Positions 22,905-33,845 of a stretch of DNA of 64,000 nt are shown piece after piece (within the stretch, counting starts at the first letter, position 1; each line of letters starts with the position of its first letter). The notes beneath the pieces were generated by a model. That model worked only from the letters and a program-made list of their open reading frames with translations. It searched no databases and was not told the origin of the DNA. The translations under genes were made by a program, and so were the position numbers. The stretch is from Osedax fenrisi (taxonomy: Eukaryota; Annelida; Polychaeta; Sabellida; Siboglinidae): contig OZ025241.1 of the NCBI GenBank assembly GCA_964019155.1, positions 26,309,059 through 26,373,058 of the forward strand. Reading direction: 5' to 3'.

Positions 22905-23450
22905 TACGGGCCCGTCGGGTTCGTCGGTTCCCGCTCCTCTTCCCACCCCGCCGCCTCCGCTTCCTCCTCCCGCCGCTAGGGCGCTGATATGCGAACTGTT
23001 CGCCGTCGGTACGGGTAATGATCTCTCGCCGCGAGGGTCCTACGGACGTCGCGCTACCCTTATGAGTTACCCTACGAGCACACAACGACGCCGCCGCTTG
23101 ACCGCCGACTACCGCTTATTACGTCATTCGTATGCCACGCCCACATCGTGTGTGCGTGTGCGGGTGCGGGTGCGGGTGTGTGATCTTTGGCCGGTGCGCG
23201 CGCACGCCCCAACACGCGCCGCAATTAATACCTCCTCCTCCCCCCGATCAGCATTATAATTGCCTGGCGCGAGTAATACCTCACAACGAACCGAACCGAT
23301 GCAATGGTCAGTAGTGGTCAGTAGTGGTCAGTAGTGGTCAGTAGTGGTCAGTGTAGTGGTCAGTAGCTTGATTGTTCGCCACCGCCCACCTCCACGTATC
23401 ATTTCAGTCGCGGTGCTAGTGGTCGGCCAAGGTCACCGCGTCTACCAACA
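22905..23450 (-). promoter_or_regulatory. CpG-rich promoter/5' UTR candidate
   Basis: Immediately upstream of the minus-strand first exon, CpG density and GC content are the highest in the window. A GGTGCGGGTGCGGGTGTGTG-like stretch lies near 23160-23180. The island ends at the tandem GTGGTCAGTA repeats and the GA array. Position and composition fit the promoter and 5' UTR of the exon at 22539-22904. Overlapping open frames here reflect GC content, not genes. Confidence 0.5.
23304..23367 (+). repeat. 10-bp tandem repeat TGGTCAGTAG
   Basis: Six units, one carrying a 2-base insertion (GTCAGTGTAG). TGGTCAGTAG-like words also appear near 58880, at CTAGTGGTCAATCTAGTGGT. Confidence 0.85.
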
Positions 23451-23451
23451 C

Positions 23452-23458
23452 AGCGAGA

Positions 23459-23546
<88 letters not shown>
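23452..23546. repeat. (GA)n microsatellite
   Basis: Long GA tract with one GATA interruption, just upstream of the CpG-rich promoter candidate on the minus strand. GA tracts of this kind bind GAGA-type factors in some animals (inference). Confidence 0.95.
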
Positions 23547-23549
23547 TAT

Positions 23550-24485
23550 GTATAAACGTATACATTGTATCCGATTTTAATTAATCCCGGCCGTCGATCG
23601 TTGCCTCGGCGTTAATCCTACTATTTGATTGCGTAATAATACACGCGGACAATAGAGCGGACAATAGTGCTTCTTATCTTGCTAAGATTCGCATTCACGT
23701 ACGATTATTAATATTTACACATTGGTATTTACAAATATGTACACACGGTATTCTACGCAAATACAATACGCATACTAATTGTTTGTATTATATATCGCAT
23801 TTATTCTTAAATCTTATATGATAAATTATACTAATTATATTTACTTTAAATATTGTAATATGTATATTATATTTATATATATATATATAAATAGAATATA
23901 ATAGTTAATTTAAAAACCAATGCAGCTAACAAATCACTGATGTAAATTTCTAATGAAAGAACAACAAAAATCAAATAATTCAATAGTTAAAATAATTATA
24001 TATGACGAAGAAAATAATAAATATGTAAGTCCTCGAGTAAATGTATGATATTGATGGGGCGCGTGTGTTAGCCTGGAGCTTATTGCAATGCCTTATAGCT
24101 ATGCAAGGAAGGTTCCAGAATTAAAGGACGGGCGCTTTAAGGTTGAATTAATAATACTTAGTCATACGATCTCACAAATTCAAATGTTAACATACGGGTT
24201 GCAGATATTAGCTTAAGGTACACCACTATATTCAGGTTTCCTTCACACAGCACAAACTTCTGGGTCGTACTAAGATATTATAGATTATATCTTTTACGAA
24301 TGGTTGCTATAACTTAAGTAATGTTATAACTACAGATACGTATGTTTATCTCAGTGGTAGACAAATTACCATGACGAGCTAGTGTATACATAACTCTGAT
24401 GAAGAATATCGAATGATTGTATCCATGTTCCTATCATCGATTAGAAAAATGTGATAGAATAAATAATGCAATAAATAAATAATTA
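23550..24485. other. Mixed stretch, nothing identified
   Basis: 23550-23660 is moderately GC-rich. The remainder is unremarkable and may include degraded LINE sequence leading into the RT relic at 24486. Confidence 0.4.
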
Positions 24486-25252
24486 GTATGAACTTTATTA
24501 AATTAATTGGTAATTATATTGCGATTCCTCTCACTTATTTATTTAATAAATTTATTTCAATTGGATATTTCCCAAATTGATTAAAAATTGCGAAAGTTAT
24601 ATTTATTCAAAAGAGCGGTAAGAAAGATAATATGGGTAATTATAGACCTATCTCATTACTTCCTCAAATGTCTAAAATTTTAGAAAAAATTATTAAATAA
24701 CGTCATCTAAATTATATTAATAAACATAATATGTTGATAGATAATCAATACGCAAATGCAGTAGACAGCTTAATAGAACCTTATTAGATAGTATTACTAA
24801 CAAATTAGATAATAAATATAAATGTTTAACTATATCTATAGATCTAAAGAAATATCTTGATACATTATATAATGGTATATTGTTAAAAAATGTATCTAAT
24901 TTTAGTATCAGAGGAATATCACTTGATTTATTACATAACTATCTAACTAATAGAAAACAATATGTGTCGACTCTTATTTACGTATACGTATGCATTTATA
25001 TAGAATTAATATAGGTATTCCTCAGGGATCTGTACTGGTACCGTTACTGTTTCTGCTTTATATTAATGATATCACTATAATTATGGATGAAAATAGCTGT
25101 ATTCTATTTGCTGATGACACTACGCTGCTATTTACTGATATGGACCACTGTGCATTGGAAAATAAAGCTAACCAATATATTGGTTACATCTATTCATGGT
25201 TATGCTTTAATAAACTAACATTACATTTAGATAAAACGTCGTATATGTGTAT
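24486..25252 (+). pseudogene. LINE reverse transcriptase relic (CR1/jockey group)
   Basis: Plus-strand translation across frame changes gives NYRPISLLPQMSKILEKI, then LTISIDLKKYLDTLYNGILL, then GIPQGSVLVPLLFLLYIND, then LFADDTTLLF, then WLCFNKLTLHLDKT, in the canonical order of RT motifs 2 to 7. In-frame stops at 24578-24580 (TGA in place of a probable Trp) and 24698-24700 (TAA), plus frameshifts near 24755 and 24980, make it inactive. The RT motif 5 core FADD is intact. It ends abruptly in TGTACA repeats at 25250, so the 3' part is lost. Confidence 0.8.
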
Positions 25253-25341
25253 GTGCATTGTACATTGTACAATGCACATTGTACACATTGTACAATGCAC
25301 ATTGTACACATTGTACAATGTACAATGTACATTGTACATCA
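25250..25341. repeat. ACATTGTACA tandem cluster
   Basis: About eight near-palindromic units, ACATTGTACA alternating with ATGCACATTGTAC. They follow directly on the truncated RT relic. Confidence 0.8.
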
Positions 25342-25352
25342 TACCTATGCGC

Positions 25353-25416
25353 GCACACACACACATACATATGCATTACACCACGTTCAGATATACACAC
25401 ACGCACACACACAAGT
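25353..25416. repeat. (CA)n-rich microsatellite
   Basis: ACACAC/ACGCAC tracts with interruptions. Confidence 0.85.
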
Positions 25417-25549
25417 ACATCCCCACATATTCATACAATAACGCATATACGCACCATGAATAACAATAACCATATAACTATAAATAAACTACAATTGTAA
25501 TATTAATATTATAACTATAAATAAACAAAAATATATATACCATGCCAGT

Positions 25550-25596
25550 CGGATATACACATATACATGTACATACGCTTACACATGTACACAAAT

Positions 25597-25675
<79 letters not shown>

Positions 25676-25700
25676 CGTATATACACATACACACACATAT
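25550..25700. repeat. Compound (CA)n-(TA)n-(CA)n microsatellite
   Basis: ACACAC repeats to 25613, a TA array at about 25616-25672, then ACACATAC repeats. Confidence 0.95.
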
Positions 25701-25919
25701 ATACATGAACGTAACTCTATAATTACAACTTATTACCTGCATTTTACATCGTCATTGATTATTAAACATTGATCTGTACATAGGCCTACTTTATTGCGTG
25801 ACCAATTTCACATACAACACTTATTCATTTATATATATATATATATTAATACATTAATATATATGAATGTGTGTAGTTTTAATAAATAGATACCGGTATA
25901 ATAGCATTCCTAACACATA

Positions 25920-26180
25920 CATCTAATATAGATATAGGCCAAGGTGCAATACCGCAGTGGTCGTGCCCCGTAGTTATCCTTATTAAAGGATGACCACGTG
26001 GTAAGGATGCACTAGGCCGGTAGGGGGCGCACGCGAGGTCCTAGTAGTGAGGCATTACGCCGCCAGAGGCGACACTTACCACGCTAGCCACGCCTCCCGA
26101 CTGTCCGGTCATCTCCTCCTCATCCTCATCCTCCATTGTGTTCTATTACGTAACCGGCTAGTACTATTAGCGAGCTCGTG
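25920..26180. other. GC-rich island, unassigned
   Basis: Contains CCGGTAGGGGGCGCACGCGA (about 26018-26037) and a CTCCTCCTCATCCTCATCCT tract. AGGGGGCGC resembles the core of the CTCF motif in bilaterians. No exon can be defined. Confidence 0.3.
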
Positions 26181-26194
26181 TATATTACTTTATA

Positions 26195-26199
26195 TATAT

Positions 26200-26244
<45 letters not shown>

Positions 26245-26245
26245 T
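26195..26245. repeat. (TA)n and (CA)n microsatellite
   Basis: Short ACACACAC followed by a TA array. Confidence 0.9.
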
Positions 26246-26361
26246 ATATAATGAATACCTATTTTATATAAAATTATTCGACTTAATAATGATGAGTAGG
26301 AATATAGATGTAGATGTATACCACCAAAGAGTTGTGTTTAGTAAACTATACATCTATGTAC

Positions 26362-26402
26362 ACCACACACACACACACACACACACCGCACACACACAAC
26401 AT
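26362..26402. repeat. (CA)n microsatellite
   Basis: ACACAC tract with one CGCA interruption. Confidence 0.9.
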
Positions 26403-26440
26403 CGAATGTGATTACATAACAGCTAGTACCTACCGCGAAC

Positions 26441-26461
26441 ACACTGTACGACGTACAGTGT
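26441..26461. repeat. Perfect palindrome ACACTGTAC-gac-GTACAGTGT
   Basis: Nine-base arms around a 3-base centre. It belongs to the TGTAC-rich words seen elsewhere in the window. Confidence 0.6.
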
Positions 26462-26464
26462 ACG

Positions 26465-26729
26465 TCTATAGATTAACCTAATTAAGTGCGCCTCCGCTGC
26501 TGCAGCAGAAGATACACCTCCACCTCTGCTGCCGGTGATCTCGCTAGTTGATGTTAAGCGAGATACCGGTGCTGGCCACGCCTTGACCGGTATGGTCTGG
26601 CCATACTTATGTAGTTAGCGGTGGTACCCCCACCCCCCGCCCCCGCTGTGTTCGGGGAGCCTGAAATAACATGACGTCATAACCGGGTGGGTATCCTAGA
26701 AGCTTTCGACATTTGTAATTTCCATATGT

Positions 26730-26735
<6 letters not shown>
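26465..26735 (+). mobile_element. GC-rich block, possible SINE-like element
   Basis: The block is distinctly GC-richer than its surroundings. GATCTCGCTAGTTGATGTTA followed by AGCGAGATACCGGTGCTGG loosely resembles the 3' half of a 5S rRNA (GATCTCG, then AAGC, then TGGTTAGTA). Such 5S-derived heads occur in SINE3-type elements. The resemblance is weak, and there is no second copy here to test it. Alternatives are a promoter or a degraded GC-rich exon. Confidence 0.2.
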
Positions 26736-26736
<1 letters not shown>

Positions 26737-26810
<74 letters not shown>

Positions 26811-26823
26811 ATATATATGCATA
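26737..26823. repeat. (TA)n-(TG)n microsatellite
   Basis: TA array at about 26737-26794 followed by TGTGTGTG and TATATA. Confidence 0.95.
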
Positions 26824-27090
26824 TATATTGGTAATATATTGGTGTATGTTAATTTATATACGATAGATGCCCTACAACTACTATAGATACTATATAAGTA
26901 AGTAATTTATTTATGTATACACTTGTACATTTTTCAATCTCACAAGTGTAAACGAAAAGAAAATAACAGAAACGATAAATAACTAAAATAAATATATATA
27001 TATATATTAATATATATATATATATATATGTTTATAATTATACTTTAATTAGGTAATTTTTTAGATTAATCTAGAATGTTGAATGATTTC

Positions 27091-27324
27091 TCAGGTTTCG
27101 TATGTTTCGTGGTAGGTATTCCACAGCGGATACGCTATAGGGGATATAGGGGATATAGGGGCACTCTCCACACTCCAGCTTACTGATCTTTTCATTAATC
27201 TTTTAAATTTTATCGAAGGAACCGTGTACATTTCATCATATTGCTTACGCGGATTTATCTTTACTTCCCTAATAAATATATTTTTGAGGTAGTTTGGGGT
27301 ACCGAATAATAATGTTTTATGCAT
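27091..27324 (-). pseudogene. Likely LINE ORF2 C-terminal relic
   Basis: The minus-strand frame gives PNYLKNIFIREVKINPRKQY, then VPSIKFKRLMKRSVSWS, then a short tandem SPIS-type insertion and YPLWNTYHET. The order P-YL-N-F, R, VP, K-KRS-S, LWN matches the C-terminal tail of CR1/jockey-type ORF2 proteins (P-YL, R, VPR, G-RSFS, LWN-LP). A 10-bp duplication (GGGGATATAG) disrupts it. It is too short to place in a clade. Confidence 0.4.
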
Positions 27325-27445
27325 TATGCAGAGTAACTTAAATATACTTAATATATATATTATATATCATATATTAATATTAATAATAATAACAATATTT
27401 ATGTATTTAATTCTAATATTACTACAATAAACTACAGTGAATTCA

Positions 27446-27476
<31 letters not shown>

Positions 27477-27920
27477 AAGTATACTTTATTATTTGTATCT
27501 TCTATTTGTAGTGTATATGAGAAGATACAAATACAAACATCCCAATTTATTATAATTATATACATATTATAAATAATTCAATAATAATTTATACTATAGA
27601 CATTATTATTCTAATATTATATGTTCCCTACCTGTATATAAAAAAAATAGTTTTAAAATTAAATAATTAATATCATCTGGTATTGTAACGATTCTTCCGG
27701 TATTATATAATAGCCATAATCCTGTATTACCTATAGGTTATACCTATAGGTAATATATCAGGTATTATCTACTGCTTTTTATATATTCAAATTAAATATA
27801 ACATGTATTACTTGTTAACTTTTTATTATAATATCAATATTATTAAGGTGAATCTATTCTTTAGTAGTATATCGCTTCGTACCTATTTACGTTACTCTTT
27901 ATTGTGTGTAACGGAGTTAC
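27325..27920. other. AT-rich stretch with palindrome
   Basis: Contains (TA)n at about 27450-27476 and, at 27722-27770, interleaved palindromes built from ATTACCTATAGG and its reverse complement. No gene is visible. Confidence 0.55.
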
Positions 27921-27923
27921 ATC

Positions 27924-28176
27924 ATAGTTAGGTAGTCAAGTTAGTATCATATATGATGATAATATAGTTAGGTAGTCAAGTTAGTATCATATATGATGAT
28001 AATATAGTTAGGTAGTCAAGTTAGTATCATATATAATGATAATATAGTTAGGTAATCAAGTTAGTATCATATATGATGATAATATAGTTAGGTAGTCAAG
28101 TTAGTATCATATATGATGATAATATAGTTAGGTAGTCAAGTTAGTATCATATATGATGATAATATAGTTATGTAGT
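27924..28176 (+). repeat. 40-bp minisatellite, about six units
   Basis: Unit ATAGTTAGGTAGTCAAGTTA followed by GTATCATATATGATGATAAT. Units differ by single bases only. Each unit contains the palindrome ATCATATATGAT. Confidence 0.95.
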
Positions 28177-28499
28177 CAAGTTAATAGTCAACGTTTTCGT
28201 GGTTTTAATTGTATACGTTTAAGAAATTTGTATAGGCACACATTTCATAATTAATATATCTTTATATTTTTGATTTATATATTTAAAATAAAAATAAATA
28301 TTTAATTACGACTTATATTGCAATATTGCATTGGATACCTCCATACATCACAGTACGATATATGGTGGTAGCAAATGTTGTTCTAATGATTCTTCGTACA
28401 TCTTTGATGAGATCGTGATACTTTATATGTGAGTAATATATAAGATACGTATGCGTCATACATTATTCATATATTAGTCATACATGAGTCATACTAGAT

Positions 28500-28612
28500 A
28501 TACACATGAATAAAATATGAGGTTGGAGAGTCGGATCTTAGATTAATGTTCATTGTAAGTATACGATATTCCAGTAGTGTCTAAATAAATAAACATTCAT
28601 TCATTCAGTATG
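28500..28612 (+). mobile_element. Possible LINE 3' end with (CATT)n tail
   Basis: AGTGTCTAAATAAATAAACA followed by TTCATTCATTCA resembles the 3' end of the minus-strand LINE at 61346 (AGTGTCTAAATAAACATTCA with a CAATT-type tail). No coding part remains upstream. Confidence 0.3.
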
Positions 28613-28764
28613 AGTTTATATAGATGCACGTGTAACTGTATACAGTATTACTATAGTAACTATTGTAACTATATGACATGCGCGATATGTCGTGTATTAG
28701 TAGTATACGTTTTCGATGAGTTGCGATGATTCATCGCATATGATTCATTGAAGATGACTCATAA

Positions 28765-29095
28765 CATCGGATGCTATTCTATTAGAGTCTAATAATTAGA
28801 CGAAGGTAGGCTACTAGAAGCGTATTCAGCTCTCGTGCCTTCTCCTCCGTTGTTCCTCGTGCATGGAATATATTACCGTATACGGTATATGATCCATATA
28901 TGATCTACGCAAGATCCAATCATCCTATTGTTTTAAAATTATATTGAAAAATCATTTAAACTCTGTATAATACCTGTTTATATATTGTAATATTAGTGTC
29001 TTAACTACAATTGTGTGGAATAAATTCGTTTTATTTTGTTTATTTGTTTGTTCAATACCAGAGTGGGCTCCCGCTAAATTCGGTGTTTTTTAAAT
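28765..29095 (+). pseudogene. LINE 3'-terminal relic
   Basis: DAILLESN near the start repeats the SDAILLESN of the relic at 30222. Further on, in a shifted frame, a block resembling RAFSSVVPRAWNILP matches the CR1/jockey C-terminal signature (R-FS-AAP-LWN-LP). A 3' UTR follows with CCAGAGTGGGCTCCCGCTAA before AAATAAAC, paralleling CCAGTGAGGGTAATTTG at 42534. All reading frames are broken. Confidence 0.55.
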
Positions 29096-29141
29096 AAACT
29101 AATTCATCGTATACGATCATATATGATACTATAGTATATTA

Positions 29142-29196
29142 TGATTCATCGTCTATGAATCATATATATATATATGTGATTCATAGACGATGAGTC
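29142..29196. repeat. Near-perfect 27-bp-arm palindrome
   Basis: The arms TGATTCATCGTCTATGAATC and GATTCATAGACGATGAGTCA are complementary with one or two mismatches, joined by a TATATA centre. This gives a long cruciform-capable inverted repeat. Confidence 0.7.
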
Positions 29197-29199
29197 ATT

Positions 29200-30190
29200 C
29201 ATATACTATGAGTAATGATATTGCCGTAACGTTAATACGTACATGTGATCTATAGAGAGATGTGTACTAATACCTGGCAAGATAGCCACTAACTTTTGAA
29301 ACAATAGAACCACGTGACTCCATTGTTTACATTCACTAGAACACCGCGCGTGGTGTAATCGATACGAACAATTAATTGTTCCGATGTATACGCTATTCTG
29401 CTATAGAACGCTGTGATATGTAGGCTCGTAAAATGGCGAGTCCAAAAACTATAGGCTTACGTAATAATGATAATTAGCCGTGTCTAAGGTGAAGGTCAGA
29501 GTGTAAAGGTTAACTATATTCTGCAGGAGTTTGTTCGGTTTAACCTCGATTAAGTACACTGTATACTATATATAGTTCATAAAATGAATGCTTTATACTT
29601 CATTTCGTATTATACATGTAACCTCTAATTCAATATCGATCTATTTTAAATTAAAACTAGAAATTTGTATATATTAATATATGTTTTTGAATTAGTATGC
29701 ATGAATATGTTTATAAATATGTACATATTTGCTTAGGTTGATTATTTCTACATTAATATACATGTGTATATATATATATATACATATATATATTGGATAT
29801 TTTATTTACTGTTTATTTCATTATATGATGCATTTCTGTACGTAATATCATTGCGTAATATCGATTCGGTAACCTTACATCGTGTAATTGCGCAATAGTT
29901 CAGTTAATTGGTACATTATTAATAGATCAGTGACCATAAAATACGCATATTTGATTTCTATATATATATATATATATATATGCTATAACAATAACAAACT
30001 CGTAAATATTTAATAAGAATTAGGCGTAAATATATGAATATTTATTAAACACGGACAATAGGTTGTAAATACGCATGCGTAATAGAAATTATATAATTAT
30101 GTACGTTATCTATACGAACATGCATTAGTTTGCTATTGTGATGTATCATATCATAGCATATATCGTAGAATATACTATATTTGCGTTATG
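29200..30190. other. Mixed stretch, nothing identified
   Basis: 29270-29560 is slightly GC-richer. Short TA arrays lie near 29770 and 29960. No exon or element was recognised. Confidence 0.5.
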
Positions 30191-30221
30191 AATTTTGTTT
30201 ATTTTAATAAATTATTGTATA

Positions 30222-30352
30222 TATCTACATAATCGACTGAAACGTCGTTGCAGGCTGAAGCAGATTCGAACATCTGATGCAATTCTGTTGGAGAGCAATA
30301 CTTTATTTAACGGATTTAGTAATCGCGCATTCTCCTCCGCTGTTCCTATATA
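30222..30352 (+). pseudogene. LINE ORF2 C-terminal relic
   Basis: The translation LKRRCRLKQIRTSDAILLES followed by NRAFSSAVPIY matches the tail of the same LINE family as 28765 and 42235. It is cut on both sides, with the 3' side running into AT-rich DNA and a TA array. Confidence 0.55.
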
Positions 30353-30385
30353 TAAATATATTTTGAATTTGGCTCTATATTCAAA

Positions 30386-30389
<4 letters not shown>

Positions 30390-30444
<55 letters not shown>
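30390..30444. repeat. (TA)n microsatellite
   Basis: TA array that directly abuts the tail of the SINE fragment at 30445. Confidence 0.95.
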
Positions 30445-30449
<5 letters not shown>

Positions 30450-30556
30450 ATTTGTTATTTGTTATTTTTATTTGGTGGAGTCCTTTCATCCCATCCAGGA
30501 ACTTAGATGAAGTTTTCACTTATAACCATATATGGCTCTAATGTCCCTTCGAAGCA
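30445..30556 (-). mobile_element. tRNA-derived SINE, 3' fragment (copy 3)
   Basis: Minus-strand fragment holding the SINE tail region. AACAAATAACAAATAACAAA forms the 3' tail. The body words GGTTATAAGTGAAAAC and CATCTAAGTTCCTGGATGGG agree closely with copy 1. The tRNA-like head is missing, so it is 5'-truncated at a TA array. Confidence 0.65.
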
Positions 30557-30559
30557 TAT

Positions 30560-31125
30560 ACATATATGTATATATATATATATATATATATTAAAATACA
30601 ATATAACACTATTAATAATGGCAAGGGTTTCATGACACATATATACATAATACATGTAATATATAACAATTATTTTCAATTGAAAATAATGAAATTAGAT
30701 TTTTTAATAGGGATTTTTTTAAATATCTATTTTCCCTAAATTAATTAAATAATTCAATTTATCTTCATTATATATTGTGAAATATAAATACGAGAATAGT
30801 AAAAATAAGTAGGATAACCAACAATGTGAGCAAATACGAAATGGGGGATAGTACAATTCGCGAATTACGCGCGTGTTCCTGAAATACATACGTAATAATA
30901 AATACATCCTTATTGGATCATTATTTTCGGAAATATAGATTTTATTATACATATAAATTACGTTTAGTGTAAATTTAGTTCAAGAATAATTTGTTTTTGT
31001 AAACAATATTATTGGAGAATAATCATAAATACTAGACATGTATACATGATACCCTATATGATATTATATGATGTATACATCATTACCTAATACATACATC
31101 ACCTATGTTATATTCACTTATCACT
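30560..31125. other. AT-rich stretch, nothing identified
   Basis: TA array at about 30565-30590. The open frame near 30719-30952 on the minus strand has no coding support. Confidence 0.5.
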
Positions 31126-31130
31126 TATAT

Positions 31131-31190
31131 TATAACCTAATATAACCTATAGGTTATATTAGGTTATATCATATAACCTATAGGTTATAT
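31131..31190. repeat. Perfect 38-bp palindrome plus 20-bp palindrome
   Basis: 31131-31168 is a perfect palindrome with no spacer, centred on AACCTATAGGTT. The following ATATAACCTATAGGTTATAT (31171-31190) is a second perfect palindrome of the same core. It relates to the AGACCT/TATAACC hairpins at 36928 and 61086. Confidence 0.85.
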
Positions 31191-32435
31191 AATACATATT
31201 ATATTATGGTATGATAGTTTAGAACATTGTATACAATAAGAACGTATATATTATAGTAAATATTCATCTATTAATACATTTAGAATATTATTTATAAAAT
31301 ATTTATAGTTATACTATTTAATAATATTTATAGTTATATACATTTTGAATGGCAATTTTTCAAAATAAATAAAAAATGGATTACTTTAAATTGTAATATA
31401 ATATGATGTGTATTATAAGATAATGTTTATGATTCCCTTGTTGTATAGCATATGTCCGTTCTATAGCCGCGTATATCCGACATACGCAATATGGGGCTTT
31501 GATTGATGTGTTGGTAAATAATAACATATAGGTATATTACATCATATATGACATCATAACTATCATAATAAACTTATCATTCTTCAGTGAAAACATTGTT
31601 ATTTAAAATTATTATTTAATTGAAAAATAGCTATACTTAAAATGTATTTAGCAATATATTTTAATATATATATATACATGTTATAAAATGTATATTTTGA
31701 TAATTTATAGAATGGTTAAAGTATATTTTTTTGATATGATATAAATAAATAACTAAATAAGATATTTATAAAATTAAAATATTGGGTGTATGTATTTTAA
31801 AAACTATAATATAGTATTTAACATTTGCAGACATATAGGATATATATATTACACATAATGTAAAATTTAAAAAATAATAAAATTTACAAATGTCGCTTCA
31901 TCGTCAAATATATTTGACAGCTGTAAAAGTATCATTCCTACTCTTAATAATAATGTAATATATTCTATAGTACACCACTGCAGTATATATTTAATAGTTA
32001 TCATACTATTATTATAGTATCATATTCAATATAGGCAATCAAATAGCTTAACAATTATATGTATTCGTTTACATGTTAATATAGTAAGAATATATTCTAC
32101 CTATAGGTATAGAATTATAGTATTACAAATCTAATAAATATTTGTTTAATTACCTTATTAGTTATTATAATAGTGTATTACGGTAATAATGATTACATTG
32201 TACATACATGTATAATGTATACATTATTAAAACAATTGAACAAATTCCATCTTATTTTGATATCCTTTACGATAACTCAACATAATATATAAAATATAAT
32301 AAATAAAAATAAAAGATAAAACAAAATGGCTTCTAATAAATAATAATTATAATAATATATTATATATGTGTAATACTATTTTAGATATACATAATATAGT
32401 AATTCGCAGATAAGGCAATATAATCCTAAAGGTAA
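31191..32435. other. AT-rich stretch, nothing identified
   Basis: No gene, repeat family or regulatory cluster was recognised. Confidence 0.5.
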
Positions 32436-32439
32436 ATAC

Positions 32440-32760
32440 GGAGTACGAGCTCAGCATCATGCACATGCGCGCATACATTGTATCCGATCACGGAGAACAC
32501 CTGGTCGTTATGGTAACGCCGCACACAAATGCGATTAATGGCGGCGACGACGGTCGATAGAGGGCTCTAAGTGATTTCGTCATAGCACACGTGACGTGAC
32601 GTCACAGCACACACACACGTAGTACGTTGATTACGAAACGACTCGGCGTCAACGTGAAACGTGTCCTCCGCACGCGAGAAGGACACATCCTCGCGACGTC
32701 GGCATGTCCTCCGCGGCATGTCCTAATAGATCTTAGATACGCGACGCCTTTTTGCTTAAA
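32440..32760. promoter_or_regulatory. CpG-rich promoter-like island
   Basis: Contains an RFX-like GTCGTTATGGTAAC (about 32504-32517), a YY1-like AATGGCGGC (32537-32545) and a perfect CRE, TGACGTCA (32597-32604), preceded by CACGTGACG. Dense CpG and TGTCCTCCG-type words follow. The ATG inside the YY1-like site opens only ten codons, so no coding exon can be claimed. It looks like a metazoan promoter whose gene I cannot identify. Confidence 0.4.
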
Positions 32761-33650
32761 ACCCTTAATGTATTATTGGACACGATAATGTGCTGAATTC
32801 TATAGAATTTGTACATATATATATATATATGTGTATGTATATATTCTATATATAATATAAAATATATATTTTTCATATTATATGTATATGTATACATAGT
32901 ATATATACTATAGTATATGCAATATCAATTTACCAAATATTCTGGATACAGGTACACTAATATATATAATGGTATATTTACAGTATACATAATTATATTA
33001 TTATGTAATAGATTAGAACTGCACTGATGATGATCGTAATAATGTTTCGACGTCAATGATAAAAACACGAAATTAAAAAAGATACAAAAATAAATTTAAA
33101 AATAAATATAGAAATAATATATATATACCTATAGGTATTCCTATTAAGATAAATAATGGCAAGTATTACCTGAATAGCAAGTTTGATATACTATACATCG
33201 TATACTTGTAAATTATTTTCTACTATTTATAATAACGTACATTTTCAAAAAATAACGAAGTTTAATTAAACATATTTAAAATAATTATCTATTTAAATAT
33301 AATTAATATGGAATCATTATGCTAAAAAGCTACGATAAACCACTCAAAATAGTAGACAAATATATCGGAAGTATAATATAGATCATCTATATATAGATGA
33401 TACTGGATCGACATCGTGGATACCAGCCAACAGCGCACATACGATCACATGGCTAACTAAACTGAACATCATTTGCAATAACAAGACAATAGCTATACAC
33501 CAATATTTCTGCATATATGCTCGTGAAACGTGTACATTAAACAAAGAACTAAAACGTATACTCATAACACTTGACATACGATGTATACATTATTATATAT
33601 AATAAGAATACACAACATCATATATAAATATAGAATATCAAACGTCGAAG
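32761..33650. other. AT-rich stretch, one membrane-like open frame
   Basis: On the minus strand, 33383-33577 holds an open frame with a continuous hydrophobic stretch (CIAIVLLLQMMFSLVSHVIV). Composition is a little less AT-biased than usual, but there is no splice or homology support. Confidence 0.3.
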
Positions 33651-33654
33651 TAAG

Positions 33655-33845
33655 AATAAGGGTCGCAAATTAAATTGGAACGTATTCAGAATAGGGTGCC
33701 GGGGGAGATATGTCCCCAGTTGGGACTCCCCACCCTCTTAAAAATCTAGGGGGACCTCCTATGTATTGCCTCCCCTCCCTCCACTTTCACCACAACATTT
33801 ATTTTGATTGGTTGGTCCACCCTACATATAAAATCGTTCCAGCGC
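33655..33845 (+). pseudogene. LINE RT C-terminal relic
   Basis: The translation LERIQNRVPGEICPQLGLPT followed by LLKI-stop-GDLLCIA echoes the LE-IQ-R, LGLPSL, RGDLI-YK succession found after the RT domain in CR1/jockey ORF2. A deletion between the first two blocks and an in-frame stop show it is dead. The region is GC-richer than its flanks. Confidence 0.4.

Noticed and set aside
22713..23314. Arg/Pro-rich frames overlapping the first exon and its upstream island
   Set aside because: Shadow frames of CpG-rich DNA; the minus-strand frame ending at the 22539 donor is the only one with exon features.
26490..26610. 5S rRNA gene
   Set aside because: Only scattered words match; the internal control region and overall length are not present.
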